Assembly: GCA_024697545.1 (NCBI GenBank)
Contig: JAILFN010000112.1
Coordinates: forward strand, 1-51,203
Source: Ruminococcus sp.
GTDB lineage: Bacteria; Bacillota; Clostridia; Oscillospirales; Ruminococcaceae
DNA length: 51,203 nt
Direction: 5' to 3'
Shown here piece after piece: positions 42,756 through 51,062 of this stretch. The notes below the pieces were generated by a model. That model saw nothing but the letters and a program-made list of their open reading frames with translations. It was not told where the DNA came from and ran no database searches. Numbering within the stretch: the first letter of the stretch is position 1; the number at the start of each line of letters is the position of its first letter. Made by a program: the position numbers and the translations under genes.

Positions 42756-42793
42756 CAAGATCGGCGATACCTCAGAAAGTATCGCCGATCTTG
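42756..42793. terminator. 15-bp inverted repeat between convergent genes
   Basis: CAAGATCGGCGATAC (42756-42770) and its exact complement (42779-42793) around an 8-nt loop. It lies between the amidotransferase stop and the convergent hydrolase stop. Tails are only moderately T-rich, but position and stem strength suggest a bidirectional terminator. Confidence 0.8.
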
Positions 42794-42818
42794 ATTAATT
42801 CCGTAAAGCGGGGGGCAT

Positions 42819-43664
42819 TCACCCGAGCTCCGTGATAAACCCGCGCATCACCGCGTGCAGCTCATCTGCGCGGTCGGGGGTGTGCGAGAGGTATGTCAGC
42901 ACCGTCCAGTGGTCGGGGGAGATAATACACTGCTGACCCCACTTTCCGCGCATCGAAAAGCTCATGCCGTCGGTGCGGAAGAAGAATGCGTAGCTGTCGC
43001 CCGAGCCTGTTTCGATGTACGGTGACGACGCATCAGCGACTGCCTCGCGGGATATCAGCCGACTGCCGTTCCATTCGCCGCCGTTCATGAACATAAGCCC
43101 GAGCCGCAGCAGCTCATCTGCCGAAAGCTCCATGCCCGTCGCACCGTAGAAATGCCCCTCGGGGCTTTTTTGGCAGGGCGGCAGGGGTATGCCGAGCGGG
43201 TCGAATATACGCTCGTTCAGCACGCCGATAAGCTCCCTGCCGAAAGCGTTCTCGAGTGCAGCGCCGACAAGATATGCGGGAATGTTGGAGTAATGGAAAC
43301 CGCAGTCGGAATGGTCTGTGCCGAGAGTAAGGATATACCGCGTCCAGTCATCGCCCTCTGGACGGAACGGGAACCTGCCCGCTGACATCGTCAGAAAGCG
43401 TCTGAACGGAAGTGCCGCGAACTGTTCGGTCATAAGCGGACGGTATCTTGCTTCAATCAGCTCGGCGAGCGGTGTTTCGGGCGTGAGCAGAGCGTCATCG
43501 CAGGCGAGCATGAACGCCGCCGATGTCAGCGATTTTGTGATCGAATATACGGGAAAGCGAACATCACAGCTACCGAGCCTTGATATATCGCCGCCGTAAT
43601 AAAGCTCCGCGCCGTGGATATCAAGCCCCGCGGCTTTCAGCTTCTGCGATAGTTTTTTCAGCAT
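42819..43664 (-). CDS. Serine hydrolase of the beta-lactamase/DD-peptidase fold
   Basis: A 281-residue protein of the class C beta-lactamase-like family. SITK (S-x-x-K, near residue 42) is the nucleophile motif and YSN (in GFHYSNIPAYLVG) is the second motif. There is no signal peptide, so it is probably cytoplasmic and acts on small esters, amides or peptides rather than as a secreted lactamase. The third motif is not a clear KTG; GKWGQQ near the C-terminus may occupy that place. GGAGGA precedes the ATG, and a consensus promoter lies upstream. Substrate unknown. Confidence 0.85.
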   Translation of the reverse strand: MLKKLSQKLKAAGLDIHGAELYYGGDISRLGSCDVRFPVYSITKSLTSAAFMLACDDALLTPETPLAELIEARYRPLMTEQFAALPFRRFLTMSAGRFPFRPEGDDWTRYILTLGTDHSDCGFHYSNIPAYLVGAALENAFGRELIGVLNERIFDPLGIPLPPCQKSPEGHFYGATGMELSADELLRLGLMFMNGGEWNGSRLISREAVADASSPYIETGSGDSYAFFFRTDGMSFSMRGKWGQQCIISPDHWTVLTYLSHTPDRADELHAVMRGFITELG

Positions 43665-43714
43665 AGTGTTCCTCCATTACAGTCATTGTCGGATATATTT
43701 TGATGCTGACTATA

Positions 43715-43743
43715 ATTATACTATTGATAGAGCCGTATGTCAA
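43715..43743 (-). promoter_or_regulatory. Consensus promoter of the serine hydrolase gene
   Basis: On the minus strand: TTGACA (43738-43743), a 17-nt spacer and TATAAT (43715-43720). It begins just past the suf operon terminator. Confidence 0.87.
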
Positions 43744-43751
43744 GTAACAGC

Positions 43752-43789
43752 TTAAAAGCCGCCGAACAGACCTTATGTTCAGCGGCTTT
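43752..43789 (-). terminator. Terminator of the suf-rrf2 operon
   Basis: On the minus strand AAAGCCGC-TGAACA (43776-43789) pairs with TGTTCGGCGGCTTT (43755-43768) with one bulge, then TTTTAAG. Confidence 0.85.
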
Positions 43790-43800
43790 GACCGTCATTG

Positions 43801-44250
43801 TTAAATATAGTACATATAGCTTTTACGCTCACTGCTGTCTTTTTTACATTCGTTGATGAGGTCGGCAAGCGACATCTGCTCGGTGAAGCGGCGCATATAA
43901 CCGTTGAGCTTGTCCCACAGACAGTTGTTGACCTGTTCACGCATCTCGCCCCCCTGTTCGTCATCGGGGTCAAAGCTGTCGGCAAGTATGCTGTTATCCA
44001 GAGCATTCAGCACCTGCGAAAGAAATATCTTTTCGGCGGGGCGTGCCAGCTGATATCCGCCGCGTGAGCCTTTCTGCCCCTTGACGAATCCGCCCTGACG
44101 CAGAGCCAGCATTATCTGTTCGAGGTATTTCTGCGATATGCCCTGACGATCGGCGATCTCTGCCGATGATACCGTGCCGCCGTCTTCGGAATGAACGGCT
44201 ATGTCGGTCAGCGCAAGCAGACCGTATTCCACTCTTGTTGAGATCTTCAT
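43801..44250 (-). CDS. Rrf2-family transcriptional regulator
   Basis: A 149-residue winged-helix regulator. MKISTRVEYGLLALTDIA and ISQKYLEQIMLALRQGGFVKGQKGSRGGYQLARP are the standard Rrf2/IscR N-terminal half. The three closely spaced Cys that bind the Fe-S cluster in IscR are absent; only two Cys remain (NNCLWDK and NECKKD), so cluster binding like IscR is unlikely. It is the last gene of the SUF operon, 13 nt after sufU, and presumably controls it. I start at MKISTR, where GGGAG and AGG precede the ATG. Confidence 0.9.
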   Translation of the reverse strand: MKISTRVEYGLLALTDIAVHSEDGGTVSSAEIADRQGISQKYLEQIMLALRQGGFVKGQKGSRGGYQLARPAEKIFLSQVLNALDNSILADSFDPDDEQGGEMREQVNNCLWDKLNGYMRRFTEQMSLADLINECKKDSSERKSYMYYI

Positions 44251-44263
44251 CCTACACTCCCTT

Positions 44264-44689
44264 TCATGTGTTTTCTTCAAGCATCTTTTCGAGAGTTTTC
44301 CAGCCCAGTGTCGCGCATTTCACTCTCGCGGGCATTTTTGAGATGTTCTGCAATGCGCCCGCTTCTTCAAGCTCTTCAAGCTCATCTTCTGTTATCTCAC
44401 CGCCGATCATCTTCCCGAAAAGCCTGCCGAGGTGCTTTGCCTCCTCGGGCGATCTGCCTATTATAAGATCCAGCATGATGTCGGTGGAAGCCTGTGATAT
44501 GGCGCAGCCGACACCCGTGAATGATCCGTCTTTTATGATACCGTCTTCTATATTGAGATGAAGGGTCAGCGAGTCCCCGCAGGTGGGGTTCAGACCATCA
44601 TTTGAACAGGTAGCGCAGGGCAGCTCGTGCAGGTGCAGCGGGTGAAGATTGTGGTCCAGCAGCACCTCGTTATAAATGTTACTCGTCAT
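44264..44689 (-). CDS. sufU: Fe-S cluster assembly scaffold/sulfur acceptor SufU
   Basis: A 141-residue NifU-N/IscU-like protein that accepts sulfur from SufS in Gram-positive SUF systems. The three Cys ligands are visible in LNPTCGD, GVGCAIS and VKCATLGW, with the SufU-type insertion between the second and third. Overlaps the sufS 3' end by 11 nt. Confidence 0.94.
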   Translation of the reverse strand: MTSNIYNEVLLDHNLHPLHLHELPCATCSNDGLNPTCGDSLTLHLNIEDGIIKDGSFTGVGCAISQASTDIMLDLIIGRSPEEAKHLGRLFGKMIGGEITEDELEELEEAGALQNISKMPARVKCATLGWKTLEKMLEENT

Positions 44690-45902
44690 AGCCCATTCTC
44701 CTTCTCACCGTTTTCAGCGCAGCGATGAAACGCTTTATGTCCTGCTCGTCATTGTAAAAGGCAAGACTCATTCTCGTAGTTGACTGCACACCGAGATGTT
44801 GGTGAAGCGGCTGAGCGCAGTGGTGTCCCGCGCGTATCGCGATGTTCTCGCTGTCAAACACTGCAGCAACATCGTGGGGGTGTACGCCGTCTATCGTAAA
44901 GGTCAGTATGCCGTGATGGTCGGCGGCATTATCGGCACCCAGAATGTTTACATGGGGGATCTTCTTCATCTCGGCAAAGGCAAGCTCGGTCAGCTCGTTC
45001 TCGCGCTGTTCGATGCTGTCAAAGCCTACCTCGCTGATATATTCGATAGCCGCCGCCAGACCGACAGCTCCGCCGACGTTTACCGTTCCAGCCTCAAACT
45101 TGTGGGGGAGCTCGGCATATGTCGCGCCCTCTCGGGTGACGTACTCTATCATCTCGCCGCCCGACAGGAACGGAGGCATTTTCTCAAGCAGCTGCTCTCG
45201 CCCGTAGAGTACACCTATGCCCATAGGTGCCAGCATTTTGTGTCCCGAAAAGCTGAGGAAATCAACGTCCAGATCGCGGACATCTACGGGCACATGGGGT
45301 ACGCTCTGTGCGCCGTCGCAGACAATGATAGTGCCGTTTTCATGGCAGATCGCCGCAAACTCCTTTATCGGATTGAGTCTGCCGAATACGTTTGAGATCT
45401 GCGCGATGGCAAAGACCTTTGTGCGTGGTGTAAGTGCCGCTTTAAGGCTTTCGGGTGTGTATTCTCCGCTGATATCGCAGTCGAGGTATTTAAGAACAGC
45501 GCCCTTTTCCTTGGCAAGCAGCTGCCAGGGCAGCAGGTCGGAATGATGCTCGGATATCGCCACAAGTATCTCATCGCCCTCGCCGATATTTGCACGTCCC
45601 CAGCTGTAAGCTATAAGATTCAGGCTTTCTGATGCGTTGCGGGTGAAGATTATCTCCCTGCGGCTTGCAGCGCCTATGAACTTCTGCACCGTCACCCTCG
45701 CATTTTCGTAAGCATCGGTCGCCTTGACGCTGAGGTCATAAAGACCGCGCAGCGGGTTGGCGTTTTCCTCGCGGTAGTATTTTTCGACGCGCTCGAGCAC
45801 CTGCCGCGGCTTCTGCTGGGTCGCCGAATTATCAAGATACGCCAGCTCCCTGTACACATCAAATACGGGGAAGTCCGTCTTTGTGCCTGTTATCTTACTC
45901 AT
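44679..45902 (-). CDS. sufS: Cysteine desulfurase SufS
   Basis: A 407-residue PLP enzyme that removes sulfur from cysteine for Fe-S cluster building. It opens YLDNSATQQKP, has the PLP-Lys segment FSGHKMLAPMGIGVLYG and the catalytic Cys in RAGHHCAQPLH, typical of type II (SufS) desulfurases. I start at the ATG of MSKITG with GAGGTG upstream; an in-frame GTG lies 9 nt earlier. It overlaps sufD by 8 nt. Confidence 0.95.
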   Translation of the reverse strand: MSKITGTKTDFPVFDVYRELAYLDNSATQQKPRQVLERVEKYYREENANPLRGLYDLSVKATDAYENARVTVQKFIGAASRREIIFTRNASESLNLIAYSWGRANIGEGDEILVAISEHHSDLLPWQLLAKEKGAVLKYLDCDISGEYTPESLKAALTPRTKVFAIAQISNVFGRLNPIKEFAAICHENGTIIVCDGAQSVPHVPVDVRDLDVDFLSFSGHKMLAPMGIGVLYGREQLLEKMPPFLSGGEMIEYVTREGATYAELPHKFEAGTVNVGGAVGLAAAIEYISEVGFDSIEQRENELTELAFAEMKKIPHVNILGADNAADHHGILTFTIDGVHPHDVAAVFDSENIAIRAGHHCAQPLHQHLGVQSTTRMSLAFYNDEQDIKRFIAALKTVRRRMGYDE

Positions 45903-46716
45903 CTTCCTCACCTCTTCCCAGCTTTGCCCTTATCGTCCTGAGAGCAGCAGCATCGTCGATACGCGCGAGTACCTGCGTCAGCTTTGCCTGTGCCGCCAGC
46001 TCGTAGATCTTATCCTCGCTGATGCCCCTCGACTGCATATAAAATACCTGTCCTTCATCGAGCCGTCCGATGGAAGCGCCGTGGCTGCCCTCTACGTCCT
46101 CTTCCGCGCAGAGTATCAGCGGAACGGTCTTGTTGACGGCGGTGTCGCTCATGAGCAGGACCTCCTCATTCTCGCTGCCGACCGCGCCGACTGCGCCGTT
46201 TTTGAAGTCGATCGTGCCCTTGAACACCTTCGAGGCTGTGCCGTTCAGCACGCCCCTCGCGTTGATGCCGGAGGTGGTCTTTCTGCCCTTGTGGTCGGCA
46301 TTCAGGTTTATATCAAGCTTGTCGCCGCTGTCGAGAAGATAGCCGAGGTCGGCGGAAAAATTAGCCTTTCTGCCGTTCAGCTCCGCGTTGATGCTGCTGA
46401 CGACATCGCCGCCGAGGTAGAGCTGCACCAGCTCAAAATAGCCGTTCTCAGCCACCTGCGCCGAGACTTCGGATACCGCCTGACCCTCAACGTCGAAGAC
46501 CTGCACGAGCTTTACCGACCCGCCGTTTCCGATCTCGATGTTCACATTGCCGCAGCCCTCGGACTCTATAAAGATGACCTCGGACTTCTGCTCCCCCGCG
46601 GCGGCTGTTATCGCCGTGGTCTTGGTTTCGTATTTTGATATATCACGCTCCGTGAAGTTCACCCCGAGCCAGCGGAAGGTCGGCACGGAAAGCGTGTTAA
46701 GTTTTGTTTTACTCAT
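45895..46716 (-). CDS. sufD: Fe-S assembly protein SufD (short form)
   Basis: A 273-residue SufBD-family protein, clearly shorter than the 420-440 residues usual for SufD; the N-terminal helical part is reduced and the beta-helix core remains. The C-terminal GSHGASIGRLDEGQVFYMQSRGISEDKI is the conserved SufB/SufD ending, where the His is a proposed cluster ligand. It lies between sufB and sufS, which supports the assignment. Translation starts 5 nt after the sufB stop. Confidence 0.9.
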   Translation of the reverse strand: MSKTKLNTLSVPTFRWLGVNFTERDISKYETKTTAITAAAGEQKSEVIFIESEGCGNVNIEIGNGGSVKLVQVFDVEGQAVSEVSAQVAENGYFELVQLYLGGDVVSSINAELNGRKANFSADLGYLLDSGDKLDINLNADHKGRKTTSGINARGVLNGTASKVFKGTIDFKNGAVGAVGSENEEVLLMSDTAVNKTVPLILCAEEDVEGSHGASIGRLDEGQVFYMQSRGISEDKIYELAAQAKLTQVLARIDDAAALRTIRAKLGRGEEDE

Positions 46717-46721
46717 ATTAT

Positions 46722-48131
46722 TCACCCAATGCTCCCATTCATTTCAAGTCCGATGAGGTTGTTCATCTCAACGGCGTATTCAAGCGGGAGCTCCTTTGAA
46801 ACATTGTCTGCAAAGCCGCGGACGATCATCGCCCTTGCCTGCTCTTCGCTCAGACCTCTCGACATCAGGTAGAATACAGTCTCATCGCTGATGCGTCCGA
46901 TCTTCGCTTCATGCCCGATATCGCAGTGTTTTGTGCGGATATCCATGACGGGCACCGTGTCGGAGCGGGATATCCTGTCGAGCATCAGCGATTCGCAGTT
47001 GACCGAGCTTTTGCTGCCGTGAGCGTTCTCCTTGACCACCACGGCACTTCTGAACGTGCTTACGCCGCCCGATTTGCTTATCGACTTTGTGCTCATGTAG
47101 GATGAGGTGTCGGGGGCGTTGTGGATTATCTTCGCACCTGTGTCGAGGTTCTGACCCTCGCCCGCAAAGGTTATGCCCGTGAACTCGGCTCTTGCGTTCC
47201 TGCCGTTTAATATACTCATAGGATACAGATACGAAACATGAGAACCAAAGCTTCCCGATACCCATTCTATCGTTCCGCCTTCTTCTACCAGTGCGCGTTT
47301 TGTGTTGAGATTGTACATATTCTTCGACCAGTTCTCGATCGTTGAATACCTGAGCTTCGCGCCCTTTCCGACGTAAAGCTCGACGCAGCCCGCGTGCAGT
47401 GCCGCTTCGTAATACTTCGGTGCCGAACAGCCCTCGATGAAGTGCAGATACGCGCCCTCCTCAAGTATTATCAGCGTGTGCTCGAACTGCCCCGCGCCTT
47501 TTGCGTTCAAGCGGAAATAGCTTTGCAGCGGGATCTCTAAGTGTACGGTTTTTGGTACATATACAAACGATCCGCCCGACCAAACAGCGCCGTGCAGCGC
47601 CGCGAACTTGTGGTCTGTCGGCGGTACCAGCTTCATGAAGTGCTTTTTGATGATCTCGGCGTACACGGGGTCGTGCATCGCGCTTTCGAGGTCGGTGTAG
47701 ACCACGCCCGACTGCGCTACTTCCTCGCGGACGTTATGGTATACCAGCTCGCTGTCGTACTGTGCGCCGACTCCCGCAAGGCTTTCGCGCTCCGCCTGCG
47801 GTATGCCGAGCTTCTCGAAGGTCTCCTTGATATCCTCGGGCACTTCGTTCCAGTCGGTGTTCATGCGGCTTTTCTGGCGGATATAGGTTACTATCTTGTC
47901 AACGTCAAGCCCCGAGATCTCGGGACCCCAGTTCACCATCGGCGTGCGGAGGTATGTTTCCAGCGATCTGAGGCGGAACTCTCTCATCCACTCGGGGTCG
48001 TTTTTCTCTTCTGATATCGCTTTTACGATCTCGGGGGTCAGACCGCTTTCGAGGTATTCGCTCTCGTCCTCCTCATAGCGGAAATCATAGCGCGAGCGGT
48101 CTACCTCAATGACCTGTGTTTTCTTTTCCAT
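46722..48131 (-). CDS. sufB: Fe-S assembly scaffold protein SufB
   Basis: A 469-residue central scaffold of the SufBCD complex, of usual family length. It contains LHGAVWSGGSFVYVPK, the beta-helix core with EGCSAPKYYEAALHAGCVELYV, GSFGSHVSYLYP, DTSSYMSTKSISKSGG and the C-terminal HEAKIGRISDETVFYLMSRGLSE. I start at MEKKTQV, preceded by AAGGAG, rather than the upstream ATG that lies within sufC. Gap to sufC 4 nt. Confidence 0.96.
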   Translation of the reverse strand: MEKKTQVIEVDRSRYDFRYEEDESEYLESGLTPEIVKAISEEKNDPEWMREFRLRSLETYLRTPMVNWGPEISGLDVDKIVTYIRQKSRMNTDWNEVPEDIKETFEKLGIPQAERESLAGVGAQYDSELVYHNVREEVAQSGVVYTDLESAMHDPVYAEIIKKHFMKLVPPTDHKFAALHGAVWSGGSFVYVPKTVHLEIPLQSYFRLNAKGAGQFEHTLIILEEGAYLHFIEGCSAPKYYEAALHAGCVELYVGKGAKLRYSTIENWSKNMYNLNTKRALVEEGGTIEWVSGSFGSHVSYLYPMSILNGRNARAEFTGITFAGEGQNLDTGAKIIHNAPDTSSYMSTKSISKSGGVSTFRSAVVVKENAHGSKSSVNCESLMLDRISRSDTVPVMDIRTKHCDIGHEAKIGRISDETVFYLMSRGLSEEQARAMIVRGFADNVSKELPLEYAVEMNNLIGLEMNGSIG

Positions 48132-48135
48132 ATCT

Positions 48136-48882
48136 TTACTCCTTGCCCGAGAATCTTTCAAAGCCGTTTTCGATGACCTCATCGACAAGCTCCGCTCCGC
48201 CCTCAGCGGCTATCTTTCCTGCCGAGAGGATATGCGTTCTGTCAACGGTCAGCGCTTCGAGTATCTTTGTGTTGTGCGTGATGACGATCAGCGCACCGCC
48301 TGTGCGTTTCTTGTATTCCTCGATGCCCTTTGAAACGGTCTTTACCGCGTCAACATCGAGTCCCGAGTCGGTCTCGTCGAGTATGGCGAGCTTCGGTTCG
48401 AGGATCAGAAGCTGCAATATCTCGGATTTTTTCTTCTCGCCGCCGGAGAATCCAACGTTCAGATCTCTGTCTGCGTAGGACTTGTCCATTTCGAGAAGCT
48501 CCATCGCGGCGTACAGCTTTTTCTTGAAGTCCCAGAGCTTCATGCGCTTTCCCGTGACCTCTTCAAGTGCATTTCTGAGGAACTCCGCCAGCGTGATGCC
48601 GGGGATCTCGATGGGGTTCTGGAATGAGATGAACAGCCCGAGCTTTGCTCTTTTGTCGGTGGAAAGCTCGGTGATGTCCTCGCCGCCGAAGAATATCCTG
48701 CCATCGGTAATGCGGTACTCGGGGCTGCCCATGATGACCGACCCGAGTGTTGATTTTCCCGCGCCGTTGTGACCCATGATCACATGAGTCTCACCCTCGC
48801 CCACGCCGAGCGTTACGCCGTGAAGGATCTCCGTATCCTCCGCGCTTGCCGATAAGCCCTCTATTTTAAGTAATTCTGACAT
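48136..48882 (-). CDS. sufC: Fe-S assembly ATPase SufC
   Basis: A 248-residue ABC-type ATPase of the SufBCD complex. Walker A GHNGAGKST, signature GFSGGEKKKSEI (SufC form of LSGGE) and Walker B LAILDETDSGLD are all visible. I use the ATG of MSELLKIEG, with AAAGGA upstream. First gene of the operon sufC-sufB-sufD-sufS-sufU-rrf2. Confidence 0.96.
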   Translation of the reverse strand: MSELLKIEGLSASAEDTEILHGVTLGVGEGETHVIMGHNGAGKSTLGSVIMGSPEYRITDGRIFFGGEDITELSTDKRAKLGLFISFQNPIEIPGITLAEFLRNALEEVTGKRMKLWDFKKKLYAAMELLEMDKSYADRDLNVGFSGGEKKKSEILQLLILEPKLAILDETDSGLDVDAVKTVSKGIEEYKKRTGGALIVITHNTKILEALTVDRTHILSAGKIAAEGGAELVDEVIENGFERFSGKE

Positions 48883-48951
48883 AATATCTATCCTTTCATA
48901 CATAGGGAACAGCGGCATCCGGCTGCTATTCCTACAACATTGATATGAATT

Positions 48952-48998
48952 ATTATAACTTATAAAACATACCTTGTCAATAGGAATTGTATAAATTC
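48952..48998 (-). promoter_or_regulatory. Promoter of the suf operon with upstream inverted repeat
   Basis: On the minus strand: TTGACA (48975-48980), a 17-nt spacer and TATAAT (48952-48957). Directly upstream, GAATT (48984-48988) and AATTC (48994-48998) form a small inverted repeat that might be a site for the operon's Rrf2 regulator; that part is speculative. Confidence 0.8.
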
Positions 48999-49061
48999 GT
49001 TATTTTCAACAAACCTATGCCGAAAACCTTAGATAATTCATATCATTGCACTATGATTAAG

Positions 49062-49095
49062 CAAAAAAAGAACTGTTGCGCGTGCAACAGCTCTT
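49062..49095 (-). terminator. Terminator of the CotH-kinase gene
   Basis: On the minus strand AAGAGCTGTTGC pairs with GCAACAGTTCTT (one G-U), followed by a run of T. Confidence 0.92.
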
Positions 49096-49118
49096 GGATT
49101 GTATTTATTCTGTCGGGG

Positions 49119-50720
49119 CTATTTATGCCAGTGTTCGTTCAGGAATTCTACCCGCACGGTAAGCCAGTCGGCGAGGTATTCGGCGCATTCTCTCTGTGTT
49201 TTGCATTTTGCGGATGCCGCGCAAAGCTCTCCGCCCGCCTCATTGTCGAGGATATTGTTCCACCTGTCGTAGTTGCGCTCTATCGCATCTGCCGCGCGTT
49301 CCGACTCGGCGGTTATGTTCTCGATCGCCTGTGTGAACACGCCCTCATCGTACACCTGCGTCCAGCGCTCTGTGATGATATTGCGGTACCAGTCCTCATA
49401 CATCAGCACGGTGAGCCAGGGGTTGACCGTCTTGTATGTATTGTTGACGTCCGTGAGGATATTCGCGGCGTAAAAGCCCTTGCCGCTCGCACAGCGGTCT
49501 TTGTTGCCGAACGCCGAATCGAAGTCCCAGGGCGCTTCAAAGGTGAGCCGCCCGTCGCCCTCCCTGCCGAGATCTACGTCCATATAAAAGCTTGACCAGT
49601 AAAGGTCGGCATCGCAGGCAAGCTCGTTTAAGATATACGCATCGGCGAGCGACCGCGTGTCAACGACCTTTTCCACCGCCTGCTGTGGGGTGATATCCTC
49701 CGTCTTCTCGATATCGCTGAGGTCTTTGCTGAAGACGTAAGCGGTGTCGTTGTAAGCCGCTTCGTACATTATTGTATAGACCTTGTTTACATAAGAGGCG
49801 ATGAAGTCATGCTGTTCTTTTGAGTAGATATCGCTGTGTATGCTCATGCCAACGTCGCTGCCGCCGCCTGTCAGGCAGGTTATGCTCTTTCCGCTGCCGT
49901 CCTTGCCGTCATAGGGGACAAGCGGCGCGTTTGAGTTATAGCTGACAAAAAAGCCGTGCAGGTCATCTTCGTTGGTATAGTACCCGTCGAATTCGAGCAG
50001 GTAGCCGATATCCGTGCCGCCGTAGTCCTTTTCGGGCTCGGTGATATCAACGCGGTGCTTGCCTGTCTGCTGCTGCTCGGCGAGCAGATACACGCCCCAG
50101 TAATTGCCGTTGATGGTAACCTCGACGAGGCGGCAGTCGGTGCAGTACAAGCCGTCCTCTCCCAGCAGCGTTTCCGAGATATCGAAAGCTGTCTTGTCGC
50201 GCATGAGCGAGCCGTCTTTATAGCTTGCCAGCAGTACCCAGTTTTTCATCTTCTCCCCGCCGTTCATCGGGGAGATGCTCTGCTTTTTATTGAACTTGAT
50301 CCTTAGCGGCTTTTTGCTGTAAGATGTCGTCCAGTTTCCGCGGACCTTTACATCGGCATCGGCTTCGGCGATGATATCGGTACCGTCAGGCTCGGTCAGC
50401 GATACCGTGCAGGCTTCATAGTAAGGCTCGGGGGCGTTCTTTATGGAAGGATCCCACTGTCCCGCCGTGTCGGAAACGTGCTTTGCCACCGTCTTCGTGA
50501 CGAAATCCATGACCTTCTTATCGCTGCTCTTTGTCACGATCTCAAGCAAAGGCAGATCATCGTATACGCCGACGTCTTTGTTATCGGCGGGCTTTTTATC
50601 TTCCGTGTCGTTTTTGACGTCAGGGGTGTCGGGCTGCGTTCTGCCGCCGCCGTTCTCCGCGCAGCCCGAAAGCAGGCATACCGCCGCGATGAGTGCAGCC
50701 GCAGCTTTGCGTTTATACAT
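49119..50720 (-). CDS. CotH-kinase family lipoprotein
   Basis: A 533-residue lipoprotein (lipobox LSGC, Cys20) with an Asp/Lys-rich spacer (25-60) and a CotH-type atypical kinase domain. Visible family segments: VKVRGNWTTSYSKKPLRIKFNKK, WVLLASYKDGSLMRDKTAFDIS, VTINGNYWGVYLLAEQ and FEAPWDFDSAFG, where the Asp pair matches the metal-binding/catalytic region. CotH phosphorylates spore-coat protein in Bacillus, but in gut Firmicutes related domains occur on surface lipoproteins and cell-wall proteins, so an extracellular role is more likely here. I start at MYKRKAAAALIA, since the upstream part of the frame lies in the leader; AAAGGA precedes it. Confidence 0.9.
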   Translation of the reverse strand: MYKRKAAAALIAAVCLLSGCAENGGGRTQPDTPDVKNDTEDKKPADNKDVGVYDDLPLLEIVTKSSDKKVMDFVTKTVAKHVSDTAGQWDPSIKNAPEPYYEACTVSLTEPDGTDIIAEADADVKVRGNWTTSYSKKPLRIKFNKKQSISPMNGGEKMKNWVLLASYKDGSLMRDKTAFDISETLLGEDGLYCTDCRLVEVTINGNYWGVYLLAEQQQTGKHRVDITEPEKDYGGTDIGYLLEFDGYYTNEDDLHGFFVSYNSNAPLVPYDGKDGSGKSITCLTGGGSDVGMSIHSDIYSKEQHDFIASYVNKVYTIMYEAAYNDTAYVFSKDLSDIEKTEDITPQQAVEKVVDTRSLADAYILNELACDADLYWSSFYMDVDLGREGDGRLTFEAPWDFDSAFGNKDRCASGKGFYAANILTDVNNTYKTVNPWLTVLMYEDWYRNIITERWTQVYDEGVFTQAIENITAESERAADAIERNYDRWNNILDNEAGGELCAASAKCKTQRECAEYLADWLTVRVEFLNEHWHK

Positions 50721-50767
50721 TCCGATCATTCCTTTCATGTCGGGTAACTCCATGTGTATCGTATTGC

Positions 50768-50930
50768 CTATAGCAATCCAAGAAAATACCAACACAAATC
50801 TTTCGGATAAAATTCCACATTGCTGCGTCAAACTCCCTTGCAGGGCGACAGCCCAACTGCGGTCGTTTTCCTTGCACTGTGAAATTTTCTCTCGAAATCT
50901 TTATGCTGCTATTTTCTTGTATTGCTATAG
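50768..50930. repeat. 163-bp palindromic repeat element (MITE-like) in the cotH-kinase leader
   Basis: The ends are perfect 10-bp inverted repeats (CTATAGCAAT and ATTGCTATAG), and pairing continues inward along most of the element with mismatches (CAAGAAAATA, TTTCG, AAATT-CAC). The centre contains AGGGCGACAGCCC. A related centre occurs in the element at the right edge. No gene is inside. It lies exactly between the -10 box and the ribosome binding site of the CotH-kinase gene, so it would be transcribed as a giant hairpin. Confidence 0.75.
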
Positions 50931-50931
50931 A

Positions 50932-50960
50932 ATTATACCACGTTTTTGCTGTTCCGTCAA
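50932..50960 (-). promoter_or_regulatory. Promoter of the CotH-kinase gene
   Basis: On the minus strand: TTGACG (50955-50960), a 17-nt spacer and TATAAT (50932-50937). The predicted start lies at the edge of the palindromic element. Confidence 0.82.
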
Positions 50961-51003
50961 TACATTGATAAAATATAATTCAAAATATTGTCTAAGTGTT
51001 ATA

Positions 51004-51032
51004 TTGAAATATCGGGCAGAATATGCTATAAT
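51004..51032 (+). promoter_or_regulatory. Promoter pointing out of the right edge
   Basis: TTGAAA at 51004-51009, a 17-nt spacer and TATAAT at 51027-51032. The gene it serves lies beyond the window. Confidence 0.75.
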
Positions 51033-51062
51033 AAGAAGCTGTGACAGTGTTAGAACCTGTCT

